Below, one piece after another: positions 46,523 through 57,775 of a stretch of 64,000 bases of DNA. The notes beneath the pieces are model-generated. The model saw only the letters and a program-made list of their open reading frames with translations, was not told the DNA's origin and did not search any database. The stretch spans positions 3,669,072 to 3,733,071 of the forward strand of contig NC_087067.1 in NCBI RefSeq assembly GCF_963678635.1. Reading direction: 5' to 3'. Within the stretch, counting starts at the first letter, position 1, and every line of letters begins with the position of its first letter. This DNA comes from Symsagittifera roscoffensis (Eukaryota; Xenacoelomorpha; Acoela; Convolutidae). The translations under genes were made by a program, and so were the position numbers.

Positions 46523-46889
46523 TATAATGATTACCAAACCAGAGAACTTGAAAAAAGGCGCAAAGAAGTTGTTCTTCAGGAATTGCATAGACAATTTTCC
46601 GCAAAAAACTAAGAAGAATTATTTTCTTGCCGAAAAAAATCTATTGTTTATCTCCAAAAGCAAAAATTATAAACCAATTTTGTTCCTTAGTGAAACGAAA
46701 ATTCTTCAGAATGACAATTGGTCAAAAGCGACTTTTGAAATGGCGAGGATTCGCATGTGGCAATAAGTAGAGCCGGGGGACACAGGGTTGGTGAAAATTT
46801 TTTCAAAAAAGGGTTGGGGAAAAAATCAATTAAACAGCGTTTTTTTTTCATAAAAACATGTTTCATTGTTTTTTTTTTGTATAGTTTGT

Positions 46890-47049
46890 TCAGTTTTAAA
46901 TTTCTGCCCTCATACCGATGATCTAATAGATATGCGGCAAGAAAAACGGGAGTCAGATAATCATCTCTTTTTTTTGCTACAAATTGTTTAAGATTATCTG
47001 GTGCAGAATTGTAGAGATCGAGCCGACTCATTAAGTGAAGGCGGCTCAT
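46890..47049 (-). pseudogene. hAT transposase fragment
   Basis: The minus-strand frame contains DYLTPVFLAAYLLDHRYEG, resembling the conserved hAT segment around LA..LDPRY.G before the dimerisation domain. Upstream LKQFVAKKRDD also fits. Only about 55 residues are recognisable and the ends are lost. This is a family-level match by eye, with moderate support. Confidence 0.45.
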
Positions 47050-48518
47050 ACCTCTAACGTAGCGGTTTGACCCTAGGCAAAGCTAATTTTTTTTGCGATA
47101 AAAGTTTTAAAATAAAAACACTGTTTTTTACTTCCTGTTCTAAAACGTGTTTTTTGCCTTGTTTTAACATTCCCAACCCTGAGTGGACAATTAGTAGTTT
47201 TAATTGGTATCGTGGGTTAAATACCAGTTTTCAGAATGCATATTGCACTTAACAATTTATATTGACAAGAAATTTAAAAAGTGCGACTGGATTATGCAAA
47301 AATGAAGATACTTTCAAATAATAAAATACAAATTGAAATAGCTTACTGTTGAGATAGCGGGAACTAAGAACAGTCACTACCACCAAAAATACTTATTGGG
47401 AAATAAGTTTATTTATTTTCATCTGCGACTTTGTTCTAATTGTCACTCAGATTCTGTTATTTGTCAAACATTCAAAAAAATCAAAGAAGAAATTCTGCAA
47501 CTTGAAAATTGTCATTACAAAAAAGTCAAGCTCAATTGGTTCAACTTTTGCATAACAATCAAAACAATACCATTTTAAAGAAACTTGAGAGTTTATCCCA
47601 CATCTTTGATTTCTAGATTGCGTGTCCTGTATTTTTTTATCACTTAACTGATTCTGTGTTATTTCACTGTTAAAAAAATCGGTCTCTGATTAAAATTTTT
47701 TAATTAAATGTGCTAATTGTCACTTGATGCAAACAGTTGCACTCTACGTGTCCTTGTTTTTTTTTAAATGCTACCGCTCGGCGCTTCCGATTAGCTGTCG
47801 TTTTTAACGAACTATCGGTTTGCCGTAGCTCAGACGAAAATTTTCAAATAAAAAACTCGAAAAAGACGTTAACTATGGACGTTAATTATACGATCTTTTC
47901 GATTACGCACCCTGGCTGTGCTGAAATATGAAGTCGATGATGTTGATGGTGATGATGAAGTTGATGGTGAGATTCAGGGTGTTGATGACTGTGATGGCCT
48001 ATAAAAGGGCACTCGGAAAATCCAGGGCTTCGCCTTTATACGAGCTGTTGTTGTCTACCTTTTAATCGCAAAAACTTTTATTTTCACTCGAAGCTGACGG
48101 TGAAATTTGATTATATGTGCTTTTTACCCTGCACGAATTTCGTAGAGGACAAAAATTTTAAAATTAAGTACGGATGTCAGCAAAAAATTGAGGAAGTATC
48201 TGAGCATTTTGATATTAGATTCACGCTGGCGAACGAATTAATTAGAAGTTAATTGGGCAATTGACATGTATTCGAAAAGAAACAATATAGTTTTTGTAGA
48301 AAATTGGTTTTATAGCAGGATATTAATTGAATTAAAGGAAGAAAATAAGGTAATTTTTACAGGGGAGTTAATAACTTGGTTACAAACATCAAAGATGCAA
48401 CGGATATCATCAAAAGTTAAACTTATATTGGTTTTGTTGGACTCTTTTCTCAGTTGTTGGCACTATAATCTGCTCCAAAATTTTATTTTGAAAAAATTGC
48501 ACCATAAAAACTAAACAA
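47050..48518. other. AT-rich spacer with low-complexity gatgatg tract
   Basis: No gene supported. A gttgatggtgatgatgaag-type tract lies at 47932-47998. A Helentron-like 3' end fragment (actcggaaaatccagggcttcgcctttatacgagc) lies at 47998-48045. Confidence 0.5.
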
Positions 48519-49044
48519 GATGCTCGTATCAGGGCGAAGCCCTGAATGTTCCGACTGCCTTTTGAGGTTTCATGAGCAGTAATAACAAAAAAAATTAAAT
48601 ATAACAAAATAAAATGAAATTTTTTTTTTTAAAATTTGAAATTTTTTTAATGAAAATCATCTTCCCAAACGCCATATAAAGTACAAAAAGATAAATTTTG
48701 CTCCTATTATTATATAAATTATGGCATATAAGCTTTCTTGAAATAATTTGGAACGATTTCTAAGGCGGATTAAATCTCCGCTTACGCGTTAATAGCGCGA
48801 AATATATCGCGCGTTAATTGTTCCAAATTGGCCAAAATGGCAATCTTTAAACCCCCATAACTTTACGAAAAATGGTCACAGGTGAAATATCTTTTCAAAT
48901 TTAAAATCAGGACATCATTAGCTTTCGAATAATATAAAAAAATTCTGTCAAAAATGGTTAGTTAAAAAGTCGAAATTTGACTGAAGAAAAAAAACGCACC
49001 CCGAGCACAAATATTCCGTTACTTTCGTATCGAAAGTCGGAACA
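48519..49044 (-). mobile_element. Helentron/HINE-like repeat, copy 6
   Basis: Full-length reverse copy from gatgctcgtatcagggcgaagccctg to cgaaagtcggaaca. It has the conserved TTAACGCGCGATA and cgcgtaatagcgcgaaat-like blocks. It pairs head-to-head with copy 7 across a 203-bp spacer. Confidence 0.78.
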
Positions 49045-49247
49045 ATTACCATGGTAAACCATTACAGTGATATTGGTTATTACGGTAATTGTAACTCACA
49101 TTAGTTATAGCACAAAAGAAAAGTTAAGAGTTTTTCATTTTCGTCTTGATATCAAAGTTAAGATTAATTCTTTGTGCCTTATGTAAACCTATAGCAGCAG
49201 TCTTTGGGGAATAACTTTGCTCGGGCGCGGTTCTGGTTTCTCGTTTT

Positions 49248-49786
49248 TGTTCCGACTTTCGATACGAATGTAACGGAATATTTGTGCTCGGGGTGGGTTT
49301 TTTTTTTCTTCAGACAAATTTCGACTTTTTAACTAACCATTTTTGACCGAAATTTTTTATTCGAAAGCTATTGTTGTCCTGATCTTAAATTTGAAAAGAT
49401 ATTTCACCTGTGACCTGTAAATTTTTCGTAAAGTTATGGGGGTTTAAAGATTGCCATTTTGGCCATTTTGACCAATTTGGGAAAATTAACGCGCGATAAG
49501 TTTCGCGCTATTAACACGTAAGCGGACTTTTAATCCGTCTTAGACATCGTTCCAAATTGGTTCAATGATGCTTTTATGCCATAATTGATTTTTAAATAGG
49601 CGCAAAATTTATCACTTTTTACTTAATATGACGTCTGGGGGGATGTTTTTACATAAAATCTCAAATTTTTTCAAAATTTTTTATTTTTATTTTTTCTATT
49701 ACATTGAAATTTTTCATTTTATTAATGCTCCATAGACCTTAAAAGGCAGTCGGAACATTCGGGGCTTCGCCCTGATACGAGCAGTC
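49248..49786 (+). mobile_element. Helentron/HINE-like repeat, copy 7
   Basis: Full-length forward copy from TGTTCCGACTTTCGATACG to ggggcttcgccctgatacgagcagtc, followed by TTGTTT. Confidence 0.78.
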
Positions 49787-51413
49787 TTGTTTAAAGAAAA
49801 TTTAAAAAACGCTTAAGTTAATCCAATTCCAGTCCAGAGCCATATTTAATAAAAACGGTTCCTGTAAATTGCAAAGGAGCTGTTAGTCCGACATAATAGG
49901 ACTGTTTGAAGACAACCAAGCAGTATTATTTCCCCACTTTCCAGACAGAGCTATTTTGATGAGCGAAGGCAACTTCGGCACCAAAAATATGAATTTTGAT
50001 GCAGGAGCGCGTCAAAAAATTCAAAAAAATCCGGTCATTTTCAAGAATTTTCCTGCAGCACATAAATATTTGGCCAAATAGGTTTTAAGGAGCGCAGCAA
50101 ATCAGCTCGGTAGAAATAAAAGAAAACATGTGTAGGTTCCGTTTTTCTTAAAAAGTGCGTTGACCTGAAGTAAACGTTTGGGATGTTTTTTAAAGTTACG
50201 CAAGCCTTTCATCAGAATAATTATTATTGAAAACTGAACAAACCCAATATGGACTTAATCATTTTAAGGGGATATTTTTCAAGCATCATTAGTCATCTGA
50301 AACCCTTAAGTAGCAACTCCCCTATGACGTAGCAACATTCACCTTGATATTTCGGGAACAACAGGAGCATTCAATTGGTTCTGGGCAAAATAAAAATTAT
50401 ATTTAGCAAAAAATTTAGAGCGTCCCGTAAAAAATACACAAAATGGGAAAATAACCCCACCAGCATGACGTTACCGTTACTCACCCCGCGTTCAACCAGT
50501 AACCAACGGTACCCCCTCTGTTATCTGAACGTGTGGGGGGGGGGGTTGAACGTGAGAGGTGGTAAACATTGGGAGTCGGGAGATCTGTTCACAATGGTTA
50601 GTTTTTTCAACATAAGTTTCAATGCATTATGACTACGCTAAAATAAGGTTTCAAAACTATAAATGAAATGTGAGGGAGGACGAAAAGAGCTCCGGAGGTA
50701 CAAAAGAAAAGGAGAAGAAAGAAAAGTAAAGATAATATGAAGTATAATGCAAAATCTAAAGGCAAGGAACTGTAAATAAATGAAATGTAAATGGATTGTA
50801 ATCGACTATTTTGTTATTTCATGGAAAACTGACAATAAAATGAAAATGTAATCGGTTATTATATCCATGGACGCTGTTTGCGCTGGTGTAGAACTTGATA
50901 TAACGTATAAAGATTCAAAACTTACTGATTGAAAAAAAAAACATCAAACCGAGGGCGCACAATGTTTCTTGGAAAGTCGGACAATTTATCTCACGCTGCT
51001 TAATTAATTTTTAAACTCTTTTCCGACTCCCCTCGTAAAATTAAAATTAAAAATGATAAAACTAAGTCTGATAATTGTTCATAGGCAGTTGGCATATTGA
51101 AAATTTTGTAAATGTCTGTCTATTTGTTCACGTACACATGTTTTATTACAGTTTAAAACATCGTAAGTCATTATGATAATCGATATGTAAAAAGTTTTTT
51201 TTTTGCAAATCGATTTTCAGAATAAAATAAAGGAGGATGGCTGGAAAATAGTTTTCTTTTCAAAATTTCAGAGCATAGCAATCTATTTGAGCGCCAATTA
51301 GGGATTTTTTTTGTGATCATACAAGTGCTCAATGTGGTTTTTTGTAACAAGAGTTCGCATTTTCTAAAACCATTTTTCGCATGGTCTGATTAAAGGTGAT
51401 CATACTACAAAAT
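49787..51413. other. AT-rich spacer before the assembly gap
   Basis: No gene supported. A poly-G run is present near 50535-50545. Confidence 0.5.
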
Positions 51414-51613
51414 NNNNNNNNNNNNNNNNNNNNNNNNNNNNNNNNNNNNNNNNNNNNNNNNNNNNNNNNNNNNNNNNNNNNNNNNNNNNNNNNNNNNNNN
51501 NNNNNNNNNNNNNNNNNNNNNNNNNNNNNNNNNNNNNNNNNNNNNNNNNNNNNNNNNNNNNNNNNNNNNNNNNNNNNNNNNNNNNNNNNNNNNNNNNNNN
51601 NNNNNNNNNNNNN
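51414..51613. other. Assembly gap, 200 N
   Basis: Exactly 200 unknown bases. The gap interrupts the copia integrase core, so part of that relic is hidden. The round number suggests a scaffold or placeholder gap. Confidence 1.
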
Positions 51614-53324
51614 TCCCATTTCTGACACACAGATTGGAGAATACCTTGGATTTGAATTCCATAGCGTTGTCCGATACCAAAGTGTCTGGTATGCCCACGT
51701 CGGCAATGAAGAATTATAATTTCCCCTACCACTTCTTCCTTGGTCTTCTTGGGGTAGATGGCACAAAAACGGCTGAAGCTGTCTATGAATCCCACTGCAT
51801 ACCGATAGCCTTCGTTTGACGTTTGGTGAATTGGCCTCAGCACATCAGTGTCTACAATGTCCAGCTTACCTTTTGCTCCCGTCCCCCACCTCTTGGTAGT
51901 AGGCACCCGCTTCGCTTTTTCCAATTAACACGTACTGCAGTGTCCAGTATCCCCATCCGCATTGATCACCATCCCTGCACCACTTTTGGGAGTCGAGCCA
52001 CATCGTTGAAATTGTTGTGTCCAAGTGCCAAGTGTAAATTCGTAAGTGTGCGGCTGGAATGAGACTGTAAAGTGTTGCGCAAAGGGAACACCTGCAAACT
52101 ATACAGTTCGTCACCCATTGTAAGAGGTAATACAGTCCCATCTGGAAATTTTAAATGAGGAAAAGTTCAAATTTGACCGTACCTCCTTCATCCGTACGTC
52201 GCTTGACTGAGATGAGGTTCTTTGCGTAGCTCGGTACCCAGTAAGCATCCCGTAGTTCTAGCTCACACTGCATCCGTTCTTGTTGATGACTCCACATCGT
52301 ACTGTCCCTTGTCCTCGAGAAAAAAAACCGAGACGAGTTGGCGTTGCCCACATCTGACTTGAAGTTCTCGTCCAGCTCCACAAAGAGCTCCTTGTCCTTG
52401 ATCATGAACCCATTGCAACCAGAGTCCACTATAAGCTCGCAGCACTGCTCATCAAGGGCATCGAACGATTCTAAACTGAAGAAGCCAGCTGTACGCGCGT
52501 TCCCTGAAGCCCCCGCAACATCGATCGACCCTTTCTTCCGTGGCGTTCTGCACTTGCTAGCAAGGTGGCCTTTCGTCCCGCAGTTGAAAGACGTTCTCGT
52601 TTCTCGTCCTGGGCACTCTCTTGCCATATGCCCCGTTCTTCCACACTTGAGGCAGGCTACCCTCTTTTTGTCTGTAACATGAAACGCTGCAGTTGATTCC
52701 TTACCAGTTGACAGACATCTGGTGCTCTCGAAGTTGATGAGGTCTTGCTTCGTTTTGTCGTAAGGCTTGGGTGCACCGAAATTGAGGACAGTCGATTTGT
52801 GATCGTAATCCTTAGATAGACCCTTGAGCACCATCGCCGTGACGAGGGGATGGACACTATCTCTTCAGCATCGTCCAGATCCAGTTTGACGTTCTCGGCT
52901 CTCGTCAAGTACTCGGTCACACGTTCACCAGTCACCATCGTCAGACTTGTCAGTTGCGAGAGCAGGGTGTGGATGCGGGGTCGTTCCGTCGACTTGAACT
53001 GCTTCACTAGGGCACCCACGCCGCTGGACCGTTCGGCCTGTAACTTCGGATGAAGTTGATGCTCCCCTTGTCGAGGCACTGCACCAGCTCACACCACACC
53101 ATGTACTGCTGTTTCGCCAAAGCCGCTTATTCCTTCTCGCGCTTCGTCTTCTCGGCTGGCGTTTCGTCAGAGGAAGCCGCTATCGTCACGATCTTGTTGA
53201 AGAGGCAGTCCGACAGGTTCAGGACGTAGATGCGGGCTTCAAACTGCTCTAAGAACGCAGGGAAGTCTTCTTCTTTCCCGCTGTAGGTGAGTCGTTCTGC
53301 TCGAGAGTTAGTCGGGGTGGCCAT
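51614..53324 (-). pseudogene. Ty1/copia gag-protease-integrase relic
   Basis: Gag starts with an ATG at 53324 (MATPTNSRAERLTYSGKEED) and has a stop at 53127, then continues in other frames (LTSLTMVTGERVTEYLTRAE, about 52950-52900). The frame at 52834-52151 has zinc knuckles CLKCGRTGHMARECPG and CGTKGHLASKC plus a copia-type protease IVDSGCNGFMIKD. Around 52100-51970 lies the GAG-pre-integrase segment (HLALGHNNFNDVARL). The integrase core follows: DIVDTDVLRPI (first Asp) and GYRYAVGFIDSFSRF, then LVSDNAMEFKS (second Asp) at about 51660, just before the gap. The third acidic residue and RT would be inside or beyond the gap, and nothing to the left matches RT. Multiple frame breaks make it inactive. 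Confidence 0.85.
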
Positions 53325-53561
53325 CTGCCAGATGGAGGAGAAGAAAAGTTAATGTAATAGGATCAGATCGAAATCGATCAAAAGGAGAGAAAGAGATTGA
53401 AAGAAAACTTGATCGAAGTCGATAAATCGATCGTAGGAGAGGAGAGAATTTTTATTCGAAATTGATAAATTGAATCGCAAAGTTAATCTATGCTTGCTAG
53501 AGTGTGATCACAAAGTTTGAAAGATTTAACTTGTTCATAAGTTAAACCCCGTCAGCAAGTA

Positions 53562-53576
53562 GCTGGGCCCATAACC
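53562..53576 (-). promoter_or_regulatory. Copia primer binding site (initiator tRNA-Met anticodon arm)
   Basis: GGTTATGGGCCCAGC in element sense. The plus strand GCTGGGCCCATAACC is the anticodon-arm sequence of metazoan initiator tRNA-Met. Drosophila copia primes from the same internal half-molecule. The match fixes the element's 5' LTR boundary at about 53577. Its distance to the gag ATG (about 240 bp) is a reasonable leader. Confidence 0.75.
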
Positions 53577-54060
53577 TTTCAAGCTAGGTTTTGTCAATTG
53601 ACTGAATTGATGATAAAGAATGAATGTTAGTGGTATATAAAGCATTGAGACTGGTATTCGAGTTGGTATTAATAAGTTCTAAGAATTGATGTCGTTTTTC
53701 TCGGAAGGGTACCATATATGGTAATCGTCTTCGGTAATTAGTTCCATCGCCCATCGACATCTCGCGGCTAATTCTGACACTCAGTCATGAACAGCATTCG
53801 GAGTAAACCAATTCCGCTTACTGATCCGGGCGTCGAAGGAGTGTCAGGTCAGAGCTCACTAGCCGTTAGGATATAATGCGCAGCTTCTAGTAAGAAGTCC
53901 CAAGATGATTCAAACATCGAGGGTTCCCAGGCGAGATTTGGACTGTCAGCTCCAATACCTCTAATTAGAAGTGGTCGAGCTGGACCACCACTATCCGAAA
54001 CCACTGTACAAGTAAGGGGTAGACTGAGATTGAATCACTGCTTGCATCAAGCGCATAGTA
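53577..54060 (-). mobile_element. Probable 5' LTR of the copia relic (outer end unresolved)
   Basis: Lies directly upstream of the primer site in element sense. A TATA-like ctttatatacc is at about 53644-53634. I could not identify the outer terminus, so the right boundary is approximate. Confidence 0.4.
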
Positions 54061-54539
54061 TTATCAATATGTAAAGTGTAAGTTATACTATAACGTCAAA
54101 AATAAAAGTTGGGCTCCGTCTCCACGCAGATGCATTCCTCCACGAAGGGGGTTGAAGTAACAATGGTCACATTTCTGTCGGTTTTAGGTCATAGCCTTAC
54201 GACCAATCAAGATGAGCAAACCTGTTGGCTACTTGGGCGATTGGAAGTTAATCCGATCCTCTGAGCATCTGGGACAGAAACGAAACTGAACCCTTCGTCT
54301 AACGAGGGTGTAAAACTTCGCTTTGATGTCAGTGTTTCCACCAACAACTTTCTCGGTAATCCCAGTGCCCCCCGCAAACGGAAAGCATCAGATCCGTTCG
54401 CTTTGCTGTGTAGTGCGCACGGATCGGATGCCCACCATGCCGTGCTAGACTTTAAGGATAATTGTCCAAAGCCATAAATTTTACGTAATTTGCTTAAAAA
54501 AAGACAGAACCTAGTGTGTTTTTTTATTTGGTTTTCTAA

Positions 54540-54690
54540 CAAAATGTTTTTTTCGCGAAGGTCCACCCGTGGCACCGATCCTCTATTGAAACAAAAATCG
54601 TTGATCAACTCACGTGCATCCAAAGCTATCTTAATAGCACAATTGTGTTTTTGCGCAAACAACACGGGTTGGACAAACTGTTCAGCCTAC
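54540..54690 (-). pseudogene. Reverse transcriptase scrap
   Basis: Minus-strand translation contains VQPVLFAQKHNCAIKIALD followed by ARELIND. This resembles the RT fingers segment with the pattern PV..AKK....K.ALDAR.LN. Similarity ends after about 30 residues and no catalytic DD box follows. It is a fragment of an LTR-element RT, lineage unclear. Confidence 0.45.
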
Positions 54691-54699
54691 ACTTAACTG

Positions 54700-57160
54700 G
54701 TCTTAACTTAACTTACACTTAACTTAAAAAGTTTGTGTAAGTTCATAGGGGTATGCCTCGCTCTCATTTGAGTTTTGTTCCTTTTTCTAATATCTAAAAA
54801 CTTTGATACAATTTCGTTAACCGTAGATAGGTCATTATCGAAAGTTGGGCTATTAATCTGTTATTTTTTTAAAAAAAAAAACGCTATCGCTCATTCCGGC
54901 AAAATTCACAGAATTATGTACAGTATGCGCAGAGTTTTCTCTAAAAGCTAAGAAGTTGTTTTCTTTATCGTATTCGAGGTCATCAGGGTTCGTTAATAAA
55001 ATATATGAGTGATTTAAAACATGTTTTAAACACTGTTTTGATCGTATGTAACAAATCAACGCGTTTTTTATCATTGTATTAATTCAGCCAAAAAACGTCG
55101 CGTGCGATGAAAATAGGCGCGCCCGTGTTTCCGAATAATCTCATCAGCCAATCAACATTGCTGCCCTTGCTATGTGGCTGAACTTTAAAGCTCTAGCATG
55201 CCTCGCAACAGCTTTTTCTCATCAGATTTCATTCGGAAACCAATTATAAAACACTTTTGGCTAACTAGCATTTCGTTTGCGTTCACTAACTAACGATTGT
55301 GACAATTAACGTATTGAAAAAAATACCTGTTCTAAACACGTTTTAAACATTTTAAATGTATTTTTGTATCAATTCAAACTTTAATCTATTTATTTCAACC
55401 CTGGAGGTCATACTCCAACTTTAAGTCCCATTACCCAATCTGATTTTAAAAAAATATATAAGAGAAAACTTCTTGATGGCCAAGCTTTAGTTTTTGGTAA
55501 ATTTACATGCTGGTATTCTTTTTTGCATGCCATTGAAGCGAAGTTTTTTTAGGACATTTGTCCTCGTTTTTTTTTCAGTAAATCATTGCAAAACATGGTT
55601 CAAAATCGTGATTGGGGATCCATTATCCAACACTAAATCAGTTAAAACCCATGAAATTCGAGGGAAATTAACGTCTTGCTTCAGAAAAAAAACACTGAGA
55701 TCTCTTTCATCTCATAAACCGGAAAACTTTATGCATCTTCATTTTTATGTGCTTCAAGTCCTTCTTGTTCAAAAATCTCTGCAACTAGATTGGCTGTATT
55801 TGAAGTCTGCGAACGACAAAATTTTTCATTATGACCTCGTTTTCCACAAACGATGCGATTGAAGTTTTGCACGCGGCGTTTGTCAAGATAAGTAAAACCG
55901 CACGTTCCGTGCACAATAAACAGTTTTAAATCAATGTGATTATCAATAAATTATACCTCCTCGAATTATTAAGTATACCGGCGGTCTTCGTGAACAAAAA
56001 ATGTGGTCACACAACATTGCTTTTGCATATGGTACAAACTTTTCCGTTCTTTCCTAAATAATTGCACACTCGCTCATTTTCTATGATGGAAAAGCGATTC
56101 CGCGTATAGATAGTTAAATTGCCGACATATGGTTTTGCTAGCTCACTTCACAACGTTTTCCATAAACCGCTGCAGGCGCTATATACAGAACATCACTTGA
56201 TTCTACCAGTTAGTACCAGTTAACAACCAAAGCGCACATTCAAAAGCCAGCAGAACAGCATGAATTCATACGTGTTAAATACCTGTTCCCGCCAATTGTC
56301 ATAAAAATCGCTACCAACAAAATCTTTTCACGCAAATAGTAGTTATCTTTTCACGCTTACAAATCGACCAGCATCTGTTTTTTACATATTGTCTATCTAC
56401 AATCAAAAATTCGCCACGCCTCGCTAAGAATTACCTGTTATATTTGTCGACATAGTTCATATACGACCTAATTTACAGCGCCTTCTGCTTGGAAACTCGC
56501 GATGAACCCCGGTAATTAATTGATTCGAAACCGAATAGCTCTTTTACAGAGCCTGTATTCAGAAAAACCTGAATCCAATTCTTGAATCAAGAGCGCGTTT
56601 AGGGGAGGGGGCGGTAGTTGTCAAATTATTCAGTTAAAACTACTGTGGTTATAAACCTTCTGTCGCATTTCCGAAAGGCAATTTAGAGCGACTAGTGGAA
56701 AAATTGAGTGAAAGCCACAGTTCTATATTTTCCACAATTCACATATTTTCTATGTAAGATCTGTAGAAAAAACTATCTTCAGTGCATAGAAATGCATCCT
56801 AAAAATATCAGAGCCAAAAAAAATCCAAATCACAAGACTTCCCCCCCCCCCCTTCGTTCAATAATTCGCAAACGCGCGCTGGTCTCAAATGGATTATGAG
56901 TTTGGATTTTTTTAATTTGTTCAATGACGGTCTGTCGTTTCAGCACAGAATAGCCACCCCGAGTAATAGTATAATTAAGTATATCGTGTTTCTTCAGCGC
57001 ATCTTGTTTGAGGTTTGTGTGTTCTCATGAAATTTTTTCAGTTTTGCAAAGAACAAACTTTATCTCCAGGTAAAATTGTGTTCATTTCGATTATGAATAT
57101 CTCATCAAAATTGATAATACATTGTATAGTCTATTTGATTGATTGATTGATACCGTGTCC
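54700..57160. other. Gene-free intergenic region
   Basis: No supported gene. Frames at 55494-55862 and 54853-55074 have no family resemblance. A poly-C run is near 56840-56851. Confidence 0.5.
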
Positions 57161-57163
57161 AGA

Positions 57164-57234
57164 CATTTGCGCGCAAGACATTACTGCGCAAGACATTACC
57201 GCGCAAAACACAGACATTACCGCGCAAAAACAGT
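57164..57234. repeat. GCGCAAGACATTACC short tandem repeat
   Basis: Four imperfect units of (c)gcgcaa(g/a)acattac(c/t), period about 16-20 bp. Confidence 0.85.
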
Positions 57235-57775
57235 GCTTAACAAAATGTTCGCGAGACGAAGCAACCCGTTCATGCAACTAATTGCTTTTGAATGTGATTT
57301 CATCAATTTTCTGCAAAATACGTGACCGTTAGATTTCCGATAACTTTACAGCTTCTCTTTTTCTATCGAAAGACGCCAATGATTCCTTTACTAACATCGG
57401 AATTGTAAGAAAATTCTATATTCCTGAGTCAACTGGGAAAAGGGATTTGCAAGGAAGAATTCGGGGCACAACTATTCACCGTACCGGAAAAATGGGTCGA
57501 ATAGCAGCTCTTAACCTTCGACAGAAACTATCTATTCTTGGCATGAGTTGTACTGTGTAGAATCGGTAATTCTACTCTGTAGCGTACATGGCTTTTTCTT
57601 CGAACCTTGAACATGCAAACTAAGAGGAGTAGGAGCTATTCGTTGATGTAGTCTGTTAAAGATTGGTAAATAATAAAGTAGTTAAGTTAAGATTGAATTA
57701 AACTTGTGTTTACTTAAGTTCATGGAATTAATCCCCCTCTTTAGTGAAAATAGTGAATGCAATAGCTCCCGCCAA

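Noticed and set aside
55494-55862. 122-codon frame
   Set aside because: No recognisable domain, homopolymer-rich, no splice or neighbour support.
57164-57234. CRISPR-like spaced repeat
   Set aside because: Units are imperfect, tandem without unique spacers, and the DNA is eukaryotic.
57420-57560. Plus-strand stretch reading RGTTIHRTGKMGRIAAL and on
   Set aside because: Looked exon-like but I could not link it to any family or splice sites.
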